Positions 8,616 through 17,897 of a stretch of DNA of 64,000 nucleotides are shown piece by piece. Both the position numbers and the translations under genes were made by a program. Numbering within the stretch: position 1 is the stretch's first letter; every line of letters begins with the position of its first letter. The DNA comes from CAWJMD01 sp963843835 (lineage in GTDB: Bacteria > Actinomycetota > Actinomycetes > Actinomycetales > CAWJMD01): NCBI GenBank assembly GCA_963843835.1, contig CAWJMD010000001.1:62001-126000 (forward strand). The letters run 5' to 3'. Below the pieces are notes generated by a model. That model did no database searches. It saw only the letters and a list, made by a program, of their open reading frames with translations, and was not told the DNA's origin.

Positions 8616-9881
8616 ATGCACCTCGCCCCCTCGTCGCGCGCCGCCGACCTCGCGGCGCGGGTGGCCGACTTCATCGCGACCCGCGTCGACCCGGTCGAGG
8701 CGGCGTACCACCGCGAGATCAGCCGGCGGCGGCTCGGGGCCGGCGACCCGTGGCAGGAAGTGCCCCTGCTCGGTGAGCTGCGCGCTGCCGCCCGCGCAGA
8801 GGGGCTGTGGAACCTGTTCCTACCGCACGAGCACGCGGGTGACTACGCGAAGCGCTTCGGCACCGACGGCGGCCAGGGCCTGACCAACGTCGACTACGCG
8901 CCGATCGCTGAGCTGACGGGGCGGTCGGCCCTGGCCCCGTACGTGTTCAACTGCAACCCGCCTGACACCGGCAACATGGAGGTCCTGCTCAGGTACGGCA
9001 GCGACGGCCAGCGCCGGGAGTGGCTCGAGCCCCTGCTCGACGGACGGATCCACAGCGCGTTCTGCATGACGGAGCCGGGCGTGGCCTCGTCCGACGCCAC
9101 GACCATGCAGACCACGGCGGTCGCCGAGGGGGATGAGGTCGTCGTCAACGGTCGCAAGTGGTGGTCGACCGGCGTGGGGCACCCCGACTGCGAGGTGCTG
9201 ATCGTGATGGCCCTCACCGACCCCTCTGCCGACCGCCGTGCCAGGCACTCGATGGTGCTCGTCCCCCGGACCGCTGACGGCGTGGTGGTCGAGCGCCTGC
9301 TGAGCACGATGGGGATGCAGGACGAGCCGTTCGGGCACGGCGAGGTGTCCTTCACCGACGTGCGCGTTCCGCCCACCAACGTCATCGCCGGTCCAGGCCG
9401 CGCCTTCGAGATCGCCCAGGGCCGGCTGGGTCCCGGTCGCGTCCACCACTGCATGCGCCTCGTCGGGCTGGCTGAGCGGGCGCTCGAGCTGGCCTGCACG
9501 CGCGCGACCTCCCGGGTCGCGTTCGGCAGGCCGCTCGCCGACCTCGGCGGCAACCGTGAGCGCATCGCCGACGCCCGCATCGCCATCGAGCAGGCGCGCC
9601 TCCTCGTCCTGCGCACCGCCTGGCTCCTCGACACGGCAGGTCCCGCAGGGGCGCTCAGCGAGGTCAGCCAGATCAAGGTCGCGGTGCCGACCATGGCGCA
9701 GCAGGTCGTCGACATGGCCATCCAGCTCCACGGCGGCGCCGGGCTGTCGGACGACTTCCCCCTGGCTGCGGCCTGGACGAACGCACGGGCGCTGCGGCTG
9801 GCGGACGGCCCCGACGAGGTCCACCGCGGTGTGGTCGCGAAGATCGAGCTGGCGAGGTACCGCGAGGGCGGACGAGCATGA
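8616..9881 (+). CDS. acyl-CoA dehydrogenase family protein (ACAD10/11, LvaC-like)
   Basis: This 421-residue FAD-dependent acyl-CoA dehydrogenase-fold protein carries FCMTEPGVASSDATTMQT (the flavin-binding loop), GRKWWSTGVGHPDCEVLIVM, the central GEVSFTDVRVP strand, RVAFGRPLADLG and the C-terminal QLHGGAGLSDDFPLA segment. This overall pattern is the bacterial ACAD10/11-like type rather than a classical beta-oxidation FadE. Its ATGA overlap with an APH-fold kinase gene is the arrangement known for lvaA/lvaC in Pseudomonas levulinate catabolism and for mammalian ACAD10/11. In those systems a phosphorylated 4-hydroxyacyl-CoA is converted onward. I infer a similar role but substrate proof is absent. 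Confidence 0.8.
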   Translation: MHLAPSSRAADLAARVADFIATRVDPVEAAYHREISRRRLGAGDPWQEVPLLGELRAAARAEGLWNLFLPHEHAGDYAKRFGTDGGQGLTNVDYAPIAELTGRSALAPYVFNCNPPDTGNMEVLLRYGSDGQRREWLEPLLDGRIHSAFCMTEPGVASSDATTMQTTAVAEGDEVVVNGRKWWSTGVGHPDCEVLIVMALTDPSADRRARHSMVLVPRTADGVVVERLLSTMGMQDEPFGHGEVSFTDVRVPPTNVIAGPGRAFEIAQGRLGPGRVHHCMRLVGLAERALELACTRATSRVAFGRPLADLGGNRERIADARIAIEQARLLVLRTAWLLDTAGPAGALSEVSQIKVAVPTMAQQVVDMAIQLHGGAGLSDDFPLAAAWTNARALRLADGPDEVHRGVVAKIELARYREGGRA

Positions 9882-11002
9882 GCGGCGCGGACGGGGTACC
9901 CGTCCGCGGCGAGGACGAGTTCGACGTGGAGGCAGTAGCCCGCTGGTTGCGTGAGAAGGCCTCGCACGAGCCCGGTCTCGACGCGACCCCGGAGGTCCGG
10001 CAGTTCCCCGGCGGCGCCTCCAACCTCACCTACCTGCTGCGGTACCCGACGCGAGACCTGGTGCTGCGGCGGCCGCCGACCGGCTCCAAGGCCAAGGGCG
10101 CCCACGACGTGCGGCGTGAGTTCACGATCCAGTCCCGGCTCGCACCCGTGTTCTCCTACGTGCCCGCGATGGTGGCCCTCTGCGACGACACCTCGGTGAT
10201 CGGGAGCGAGTTCTACGTGATGGAGCGCCTGCAGGGCACGATCCTCCGCCGCGACCTGCCGACCGGTGCCGACCTCGACGAGGCAGCTGTGCGCAAGCTC
10301 TGCACGGACGTCCTCGACGTGCTCGTGCAGCTGCACTCGATCGACCCGGAGGCGGCCGGTCTGAGCGACCTTGGCCGCGGAACCGGCTACGTGGCACGAC
10401 AAGTGGCCGGATGGTCTAGGCGGTTCCGTGACGCGCGCACGCCCAACGTCGGCTCGTTCGAGACCGTGATGCGCTGGCTCGACACCCACCAGCCGGAGGA
10501 CGTCCGGAACTGCCTGATCCACAACGACTTCCGGTTCGACAATGTCGTCCTGGGCAACGACCCGCTGCAGGTCGTCGGGGTGCTCGACTGGGAGATGGCG
10601 ACCCTCGGCGACCCACTGATGGACCTCGGGGGCGCCTTGGCCTACTGGGTCGAGGCGCGCGACGACCCGGTCTTCGCACGGTTCAGGCGCCAGCCGACCC
10701 ACGTGCCCGGCATGCTCACGCGGACCGAGGTCGTCGCGTACTACGCCTCCCGCACGGGCCTGTCGGTGACGCCGGACCAGTGGACCTTCTACGAGGTCTT
10801 CGGGCTGTTCCGGCTGGCCGTGATCGCGCAGCAGATCTACTACCGGTACTTCCACCGCCAGACGACCAACAGGGCCTACCGGCAGTTCTACTTCGTCGTG
10901 CTCTACCTGGGCTGGCGCTGCCGCAGGCTGGTCAAGGCGGCCGAGAGACGCGAGCGGTCGCAGTCGGCCACGGACACCGTTCCCCGAGAAGAGGACTCAT
11001 GA
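9878..11002 (+). CDS. phosphotransferase family (APH-fold) kinase, LvaA-like
   Basis: This 374-residue aminoglycoside-phosphotransferase-fold kinase starts with an ATG overlapping the dehydrogenase stop. Visible kinase features are the N-lobe FPGGASNLTYLLRYP, a VLRRPP strand, the catalytic loop HNDFRFDNVVL (Asp base and Asn) and the metal-binding DWEMATLGDPLMDLG. The class is the ACAD10-type kinase that phosphorylates the 4-hydroxyl of hydroxyacyl-CoA, not an antibiotic-resistance enzyme. Its stop overlaps the next ATG, so all three genes form a tight operon. The basic C-terminal helix (YLGWRCRRLVKAAERRERS) is typical of the family. Confidence 0.8.
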   Translation: MSGADGVPVRGEDEFDVEAVARWLREKASHEPGLDATPEVRQFPGGASNLTYLLRYPTRDLVLRRPPTGSKAKGAHDVRREFTIQSRLAPVFSYVPAMVALCDDTSVIGSEFYVMERLQGTILRRDLPTGADLDEAAVRKLCTDVLDVLVQLHSIDPEAAGLSDLGRGTGYVARQVAGWSRRFRDARTPNVGSFETVMRWLDTHQPEDVRNCLIHNDFRFDNVVLGNDPLQVVGVLDWEMATLGDPLMDLGGALAYWVEARDDPVFARFRRQPTHVPGMLTRTEVVAYYASRTGLSVTPDQWTFYEVFGLFRLAVIAQQIYYRYFHRQTTNRAYRQFYFVVLYLGWRCRRLVKAAERRERSQSATDTVPREEDS

Positions 11003-11748
11003 GCCACACCATCCTGATCACGGGCGCGAGCTCGGGTCTCGGCGCGGAGATGGCCCGTCAGTTCGCGGCCCTCGGCCACGACCTGGCGCTGTGCGCCCGC
11101 CGAGGCGACCGCCTGTCGTCGCTGCAGTCCGAGCTGGCCGCCACGCACCCAGGGCAGCGGTTCGAGACCCGTGCCCTGGACGTCAACGACCACGAGGCCG
11201 TGTTCGAGGTGTTCCGGGGGTTCCAGGCCGACTTCGGGCGCATCGACCGGGTCGTCGTCAACGCCGGTCTCGGCAAGGGGGTCGCGCTGGGAACCGGCGG
11301 CTTCGAGGCCAACAGGCAGACGGCGATGACCAACTTCGTCGGGGCGCTGGCCCAGACCGAGGCCGCGCTGGGGATCTTCCGCGCGCAGGGTGCCGGGCAC
11401 CTCGTGATGATCTCGTCGGTGTCCGCGATGCGCGGCATGCCGGGGCCGGTCGCCACGTACGCGGCGACCAAGGCAGGGGTCGCCCACCTCGCCGAGGGAG
11501 TCAGGGCCGAGATGCACGGCACACCGATCAGGGTGTCGGTGATCTACCCGGGCTTCATCCGCTCCGAGATGAACGAGAAGGTGAAGAACGCCCCGTTCCT
11601 GGTCAGCACCGAGCGGGGCGTGCGGTCGATCGTCGCCGCGGTCGAGAAGGGGAAGGCGCGAGCCCTGGTCCCGCCGTGGCCGTGGGTGCCGCTGGGCGCC
11701 GCGCTACGGCACCTGCCGCTTCCCCTGGCACGGCGGTTGATGGGCTGA
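10999..11748 (+). CDS. SDR family NAD(P)-dependent oxidoreductase
   Basis: This 249-residue classical short-chain dehydrogenase has the cofactor motif GASSGLG at 9-15, VNAG in the central strand, the catalytic Ser in MISSVSAMRG and the YAATK active site. A hydrophobic C-terminal stretch (PPWPWVPLGAALRHLPLPLARRL) suggests membrane contact, as seen in lipid-directed SDRs. The ATG overlaps the kinase stop (ATGA), making it the third gene of the acyl-CoA dehydrogenase/kinase operon. It probably oxidises or reduces a hydroxy/keto group in the same pathway, perhaps on a long-chain substrate. The exact reaction is unknown. Confidence 0.85.
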   Translation: MSHTILITGASSGLGAEMARQFAALGHDLALCARRGDRLSSLQSELAATHPGQRFETRALDVNDHEAVFEVFRGFQADFGRIDRVVVNAGLGKGVALGTGGFEANRQTAMTNFVGALAQTEAALGIFRAQGAGHLVMISSVSAMRGMPGPVATYAATKAGVAHLAEGVRAEMHGTPIRVSVIYPGFIRSEMNEKVKNAPFLVSTERGVRSIVAAVEKGKARALVPPWPWVPLGAALRHLPLPLARRLMG

Positions 11749-11778
11749 CCCCGGGTGGCCGGCCGCGGTCGCGCCGGC

Positions 11779-12951
11779 TCAGGCCATCAGGTGGGAGTTG
11801 ATCCGGCCGGGGAAGCGCACGGAGTACCGGGTCTCCCCCAGCCACGTGCGCACCTCGTCGGCGCGTCGGCGCACCTGCTCGCGGCGGTCGGGTGCGACCG
11901 GCACGAAGTAGTGCGTGCGGACCTCGCCGTCCTGCCGCTGCGCCCAGGCGCCGACCACGCGCCCGTCGACCCAGATGGTCGGGCCCGCGTTGCCGTTGCG
12001 GTCGAACGCGTCGGCGGCCTCCGGCGGCAGGTACCAGTCACGATCCTTCCAGCCCATCACGGTCGGGTCCAGCGAGGGCAGCAGCGCGACCCAGGGGTCG
12101 ACCGGCTCGGCGGCGAGGGTGTCACCTGCGGCGACCCAGCCCGGCGACCCGTCCAGGTCGACGTCGACGGCGCCGCAGTCCGCGAGCGCGGTCCGGGTCA
12201 GTCCCAGCGTCCAGCCCATCCACCACTGCAGGTCGGAGGTCGTGGCGGGCCCGAACCGGCGCAGCCAGTGGTCGGCCAGGTCGCGGGCCGCCCCGCGCTC
12301 GTCGAACCCGTCGACGCCACCGGGCAGCCAGTCGTCCATCGCCGCCCACCGGTACTGGCCGTTCACCCACGTCCCCGTCGGGCGGGTGCGCACGAGCGCA
12401 CCCTCGAAGCCGAGCCCGAGGAGCACGCGGGTGTGCGCGGCGACGGTCGCAGCCCACCTCCCCCGACCCATCGCCAGGGGGTGGGTGAGCACCGGGATGC
12501 GAGCGCCGAGCTGCCGGGTGGTCAGCGGCCCCTCGGCCTGCAGCAACGACAGCACCTCGCCCCTGGCAGTGGCCAGCCACTGCTCGCCGTCGTCGATCCC
12601 GTTCGCCTCCAGGACTCGCACGAGGCGCCGGTGCTCGGTCCGGGCCACCTTGCGGGTGGCGGCGGCGTGCATCCGTCCCGCGGTGACCGGGGTCGCGACC
12701 CAGAGCGTCCGCCGCATGGCGTGGTGCCGCACGACGACCCGATCGTCGTACAGCGCCTTCTCCACCGCCTCCACGCCCGGGGTGACCATGCGCACCATCG
12801 CCGACAGGAACACCGTCACGGGATCGCTGGAGTGCAGGGCGACGAGGTCGTCGGTGAGCACGGCCAGGTCGTCGGTGCGCAGCTCGGGCAGGAGGCGGTG
12901 CCGACGCGCGAGGCGCGCCCGGCGTTCGGTCACCGGGATCGACGTGGTCAC
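11779..12951 (-). CDS. winged-helix DNA-binding protein of the AlkZ/DUF1006-like family
   Basis: This 390-residue protein of the tandem winged-helix family contains the DNA glycosylase AlkZ/YcaQ. Recognisable segments are LVALHSSDPVTVFLSAMVRM near residue 36, RRTLWVATP, TRQLGARIPVL (winged helix) and the late WVDGRVVGAWAQ followed by a beta hairpin. The QxQ catalytic motif of AlkZ is not seen at the expected place, which reads ALHSSDP, so this is a sister branch whose glycosylase activity is doubtful. The GTG at 12951 is chosen because residues before it are Arg/Gly-rich noise. The start codon lies within a 7-bp inverted repeat. Confidence 0.7.
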   Translation of the reverse strand: MTTSIPVTERRARLARRHRLLPELRTDDLAVLTDDLVALHSSDPVTVFLSAMVRMVTPGVEAVEKALYDDRVVVRHHAMRRTLWVATPVTAGRMHAAATRKVARTEHRRLVRVLEANGIDDGEQWLATARGEVLSLLQAEGPLTTRQLGARIPVLTHPLAMGRGRWAATVAAHTRVLLGLGFEGALVRTRPTGTWVNGQYRWAAMDDWLPGGVDGFDERGAARDLADHWLRRFGPATTSDLQWWMGWTLGLTRTALADCGAVDVDLDGSPGWVAAGDTLAAEPVDPWVALLPSLDPTVMGWKDRDWYLPPEAADAFDRNGNAGPTIWVDGRVVGAWAQRQDGEVRTHYFVPVAPDRREQVRRRADEVRTWLGETRYSVRFPGRINSHLMA

Positions 12952-12985
12952 CCGTCGATCATGGCGGCCGCCTCGGACACCACGA

Positions 12986-13729
12986 TCACGCGGACGGTGC
13001 GGGCCCCAGGTGGCGGGCGAAGAACGACTCGATCGACTTCCACGCCCTCTCCGCCGCAACGGGTTCCGGCCCGATGTTCATCACCCGCGAGATCGGCCCG
13101 AGGATCCGTGGACCGGTGGGCACGTCGTTGAGGAACGAGTGCCCGGCGGTCGGGTGCACGGTCACCTCGTGCTCGACGCCGTGCCGCGTCAGCGCCTCCT
13201 CGAGCGTGCCGACGGTCCCTGCAGGCAGCGAACGGTCCCGGCCGCCGTAGGCGGCGACGACCGGACAGGCGCCCTCCAGCGCCCCGTCGACGTCCTTCGG
13301 GAGCATCCCGTAGTTGTCGGAGACCACGTCGAAGCCGCGGGTGGCGCACATGAGGGCGAACCCGCCGCCCAGGCAGAAGCCGATCACCCCGACCCTCCCG
13401 GTGCCGTCGGCGTGACCGGCCAGGAAGGCGCGGGCGGCCTCGATGTCGGCGTATGCCCGTCCACGCCCCGACCTCAGCGACCGGAAGGTCGACACCAGGC
13501 AGCGGGCCGGGCCGCCGTCGCTGAACAGGTCGGGCATCAGCGCGAGGTACCCCATCCCGGCGAGGCGGTCCACGTGGTGCCGCATCACGTCGTCGACGGC
13601 GAACGCCTCGTGCAGCACGACCACGCCCGGCCACGGACCGGCACCCGCCGGCCGGGAGAGGTGGCCGCGCAGGGTCCGTGAGCCGCTGGGTGCACCGGGC
13701 ACGCCGGTCAGGTCGATCGGGGTGGTCAC
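12986..13729 (-). CDS. dienelactone hydrolase family protein
   Basis: This 247-residue alpha/beta-hydrolase has the dienelactone hydrolase triad signature: nucleophile Cys in GFCLGGGF, Asp in AYGGRDRSLP and His in TAGHSFLND, plus the strand VVVLHEAFAVDD. Family members hydrolyse dienelactone in chlorocatechol breakdown or unrelated small esters and lactones, so the substrate cannot be assigned. The GTG at 13729 gives a natural N-terminus (VTTPIDLTG), and upstream in-frame starts add a basic non-family stretch. It lies 34 bp upstream of the AlkZ-like gene on the same strand. The two genes share a similar sequence around their GTG starts. Confidence 0.8.
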   Translation of the reverse strand: MTTPIDLTGVPGAPSGSRTLRGHLSRPAGAGPWPGVVVLHEAFAVDDVMRHHVDRLAGMGYLALMPDLFSDGGPARCLVSTFRSLRSGRGRAYADIEAARAFLAGHADGTGRVGVIGFCLGGGFALMCATRGFDVVSDNYGMLPKDVDGALEGACPVVAAYGGRDRSLPAGTVGTLEEALTRHGVEHEVTVHPTAGHSFLNDVPTGPRILGPISRVMNIGPEPVAAERAWKSIESFFARHLGPAPSA

Positions 13730-13851
13730 CGCTCGATCATGGGACACCCGGCCCACGCGCGCGTGCCGACGGCGGACTACGCGGGCCCTCACGGTCGTTG
13801 GGAGAGGCACGAGGTCGGACGGCCGAGCCGGCCGAGGAGGTGGCCGCGACC

Positions 13852-14838
13852 ATGCCCAGTCCCGAGACGCACCCCCTGCCCGGGCCGGGTGACGAGGAGG
13901 AGGCGCTGGACGCCTACTCGCGCATCGTCACGCACGTGGCCCGGACCGTGAGCCCGCACGTCGCCGCCGTGGAGGTCGGTCCGTCCGGTCGCGGCCGGTC
14001 GCGCGGGGGCTCCGGCTCGGCCGTGGTGTTCACCGAGGACGGCTACCTGCTCACGAACGCCCACGTCGTCGGGCGGTCCACGTCCGGACGGGTGGAGTTC
14101 GCCGACGGCACCGGCGCCGCCGTCGACGTCGTCGGCTCGGACCCGTTGTCCGACCTGGCCGTCCTGCACAGCCGGGGAGGCGCACCGGCACCCGCGACCC
14201 TCGGGGACGCCGCGACCCTCCGCGTCGGCCAGCTCGTGGTCGCGGTCGGCAACCCGCTGGGGCTCGCCGGCTCGGTCACCGCGGGGGTGGTGAGCGCGCT
14301 CGGACGGTCGCTGCCGGCCCGGTCGGGACGGGCCGGACGGGTCATCGAGGACGTGATCCAGACCGACGCCGCCCTCAACCCGGGCAGCTCCGGCGGCGCG
14401 CTGGCGGACGCCTCCGGTCGCATCGTGGGGGTGAACACCGCCGTCGCCGGGGTGGGGCTCGGCCTGGCCGTGCCTGTCAACGCGACGACCCGGCGCATCG
14501 TGTCCGCCCTGCTCAGCGACGGACGGGTGCGCCGCGCGTACCTGGGCCTGGTCAGCACACCCGTCCCCCTGCCCGAGCGCGTGGCCGAGCGCACCGGTCA
14601 GCGCCGGGCCCTGCGCGTGATCGAGGTGATCGGCGGCTCACCGGCCGACCGGGCGGGGCTGAAGGCGGGCGACCTGGTGCTGACCGCCGGTCGCCGGCCC
14701 GTCTCCGACGCCGTGAGCCTGCAGCGGCTCCTGTTCGCGGACGCCATCGGCGCACCGCTGCACGTGACGGTGCTGCGGTCCGGCGCGATGGTCGACGTGA
14801 TCGCGGTGCCCGACGAGATGACCGACGCCGTGGGCTGA
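13852..14838 (+). CDS. HtrA/DegP-like trypsin-fold serine protease with PDZ domain
   Basis: This 328-residue protein has the trypsin-like triad of HtrA proteases: His in LLTNAHVVG, Asp in DLAVLHS and Ser in NPGSSGGAL, preceded by VIQTDAAL. A C-terminal PDZ domain follows (YLGLV... IGGSPADRAGLKAGDLVLTAG). Family members degrade or refold damaged proteins, usually outside the membrane. No signal peptide or transmembrane segment is visible before the protease domain, so this copy looks cytoplasmic, which is uncommon for HtrA. The ATG at 13852 is chosen, since longer in-frame starts add only basic low-complexity residues and run back into the divergent hydrolase. Confidence 0.85.
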   Translation: MPSPETHPLPGPGDEEEALDAYSRIVTHVARTVSPHVAAVEVGPSGRGRSRGGSGSAVVFTEDGYLLTNAHVVGRSTSGRVEFADGTGAAVDVVGSDPLSDLAVLHSRGGAPAPATLGDAATLRVGQLVVAVGNPLGLAGSVTAGVVSALGRSLPARSGRAGRVIEDVIQTDAALNPGSSGGALADASGRIVGVNTAVAGVGLGLAVPVNATTRRIVSALLSDGRVRRAYLGLVSTPVPLPERVAERTGQRRALRVIEVIGGSPADRAGLKAGDLVLTAGRRPVSDAVSLQRLLFADAIGAPLHVTVLRSGAMVDVIAVPDEMTDAVG

Positions 14839-15019
14839 GGCCACCCGGGGCGTACCTGGCTCCGCCGGAGCCGTCCGGCGGGCACAGCCGCGGGCAGCCG
14901 CGAGGGGAACGCACCGCCCGGGGCCTGATCGGCCGTACGTGCCCGCCGCTGTGCCCGCGGACCGGCGCAGTGGGGGGCGGGAACAGTCGAGGGCGGATGG
15001 TCGGCGGCCGGGTGCGTGG

Positions 15020-15706
15020 TCAGGCGCTGAGCATGAACGCCGTGAAGAAGCCTGCCGCGCTGGCGAGGGCGATGTAGGGGCCGCCGTCCTTGAAGGCCTC
15101 GGGGGCGAGCGTGTCCACCAGCGACGCGAGCACCGCACCGCCCGCGAACGCGAGCGGCAGGGACAGCTGCTCGGGTGAGGATCCCGAGAAGGCCAGGCGT
15201 CCCAGCACGACGGCGCCGGCCAGCAGCAGCGTCGCCCCCGCCCACAGCAGCACCACGGACCTCGGCGAGCGGCCCTGCTCCCGCATGGACGCCGCCCCGG
15301 CCAGGGCCTCGGGGAAGTTGGAGACGAACACCGCGACCAGCAGCGCCAGGCTCCCCCCGTCGACGAGGGAGACCCCCAGCGCGGTGTTCTCGGGCACCCC
15401 GTCGAGGGTGACGCCGGCCAGCAGGGCCCAGCCCGCGGCGGACCCCTTCGTCCGGGAGTCGAGGAACGAGTCGACCACCACGAAGACGAGGGCGCCGGCG
15501 GCGAAGGCCAGGCCGGACCGGATGGCACCGCCGCCGCGGTAGCTCTCCTCGAACAGCTCGAACGACACGGCGCTGATCAGCGCACCCGTCGCGTAGGCGA
15601 GTACCACGGCCAGCACGGCGCGCGGGGGCCGCCACCGGACGCCGACCAGCGCCCCCAGCAGCAGCGGCAGCGAGGCGCCCACGGCGAACAGAAGGGTTCG
15701 TCCCAT
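15020..15706 (-). CDS. ZIP family metal transporter
   Basis: This 228-residue membrane protein has about seven to eight hydrophobic helices. The paired ZIP helix motifs are recognisable as LDGVPENTALGVSL and FVSNFPEALAGA, which match the HNxPEG and xxFPEG metal sites although the first His is replaced by Asp. The variable loop after helix 3 is short, without a His-rich stretch. It probably imports a divalent metal such as zinc, and metal preference cannot be deduced. The ATG at 15706 (MGRTLLFAVGASLPLLLG) begins directly with the first helix. The 181-bp interval to the protease stop holds nothing recognisable. Confidence 0.8.
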   Translation of the reverse strand: MGRTLLFAVGASLPLLLGALVGVRWRPPRAVLAVVLAYATGALISAVSFELFEESYRGGGAIRSGLAFAAGALVFVVVDSFLDSRTKGSAAGWALLAGVTLDGVPENTALGVSLVDGGSLALLVAVFVSNFPEALAGAASMREQGRSPRSVVLLWAGATLLLAGAVVLGRLAFSGSSPEQLSLPLAFAGGAVLASLVDTLAPEAFKDGGPYIALASAAGFFTAFMLSA

Positions 15707-15863
15707 GACCGGCAGTGTGCCGGATGCACACGAGACCGGCAGATCGGGCACCATCGCGGTGGTGGCGCAGGCAGAGCGACGGGCGATGTCGAGATCGGCG
15801 CGGCGGCGCCGACGTCACGGTGGAAGGGCCGCACGGCCGACCGACACAGCAAGGAGCCGAGCC

Positions 15864-16252
15864 ATGAAGTACGTCCTCCTCGTCCACTCGAACCCCCAGC
15901 CCTGGGGGCACCCGACCAGCGACTTCGTCGCGGAGCACCAGGCCCTGCCGCAGGCGGAGCGAGACCAGCTGAACGCCGAGTTCGACGCGCTGATGAAGGA
16001 GATGTCCTCGCGCAGCGAGATCGTGGGCTGCGAGCCCCTCGGCGACCCGGCCAACGCCCGGATCTTCAGGTGGCGCCAGGGACGGTCGGTGTCGACGGAC
16101 GGGCCGTACTCGGAGTCCAAGGAGCACCTCGCCGGATTCTTCCTGCTCGACCTCGAGAGCCCCGAGCGGGCCGACGAGGTCGCGTCCCGGTTCGCCGGGC
16201 CCGGAGAGACCGTTGAGCTGCGACCGGTGATGTGGCCGGGTGGCGACGAGCA

Positions 16253-16256
<4 letters not shown>
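15864..16256 (+). CDS. YCII/DGPF domain protein
   Basis: This 130-residue protein of the YCII-like alpha/beta fold is of the DGPF subclass: MKYVLLVH at the start, DGPYSESKEHLAGFFLLDL in the middle and VELRPVM near the end. A strong ribosome-binding site (AAGGAG at 15851-15856) precedes the ATG. DGPF proteins are the constant neighbours of ECF42 sigma factors, and here the stop overlaps the GTG of such a sigma gene (GTGA at 16253-16256). Family knowledge links the pair to control of small stress or secondary-metabolism regulons. The biochemical role of the DGPF protein is unknown. Confidence 0.85.
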
Positions 16257-17515
<1,259 letters not shown>

Positions 17516-17537
17516 CCCCGGCGCGGAAGGGCGGACC

Positions 17538-17897
17538 ATGGCTGACACCCCGACGACGGTCGACGACTACATCAGTACCTACCCGGACGACGTGCAGGTG
17601 GTGCTGCAGACGCTGCGTCGGACGATCCACGAGGCCGTGCCCGGCTGCGGCGAGACCATCCGGTACCAGATGCCGACGATCACGCTGGACGGCCGCTCGC
17701 TGGTGCACTTCGCGGGCTGGAAGAAGCACGTCAGCGTCTACCCGATGGCCTCGGGCGACCCGGACCTCGAGCGCGACCTGGCCGCGTACGCCGGCCACAA
17801 GGGCACGGTGCGGTTCCCGCTCGGCGCACCAGTGCCCTTCGACCTGGTTGCTCGGCTGGCCGGCCTCCTGGCCGCACAGCGGACGGACGCGCCCTAG
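17538..17897 (+). CDS. DUF1801/YdhG-like small protein
   Basis: This 119-residue protein of the DUF1801 (YdhG/YjdI-like) family carries TVDDYISTYPDDVQVVLQTLRRTIHEAVPGC, then ETIRYQMPTI, LVHFAGWKKHVSVYP and KGTVRFPLGAPVPFDLVARL. The fold is frataxin-like, and relatives have been called iron chaperones, but the role is weakly supported. The ATG lies 22 bp after the sigma factor stop, with GGAAGGGCGG upstream as a ribosome-binding site, so it may be read with the DGPF/ECF42 pair. Its stop TAG shares the tetramer CTAG with the convergent dnaB stop. Confidence 0.8.
   Translation: MADTPTTVDDYISTYPDDVQVVLQTLRRTIHEAVPGCGETIRYQMPTITLDGRSLVHFAGWKKHVSVYPMASGDPDLERDLAAYAGHKGTVRFPLGAPVPFDLVARLAGLLAAQRTDAP

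Noticed and set aside
9878..11002. Aminoglycoside resistance gene
   Set aside because: The fold is shared, but motifs and coupling to an acyl-CoA dehydrogenase point to the ACAD10-type kinase rather than an antibiotic phosphotransferase.
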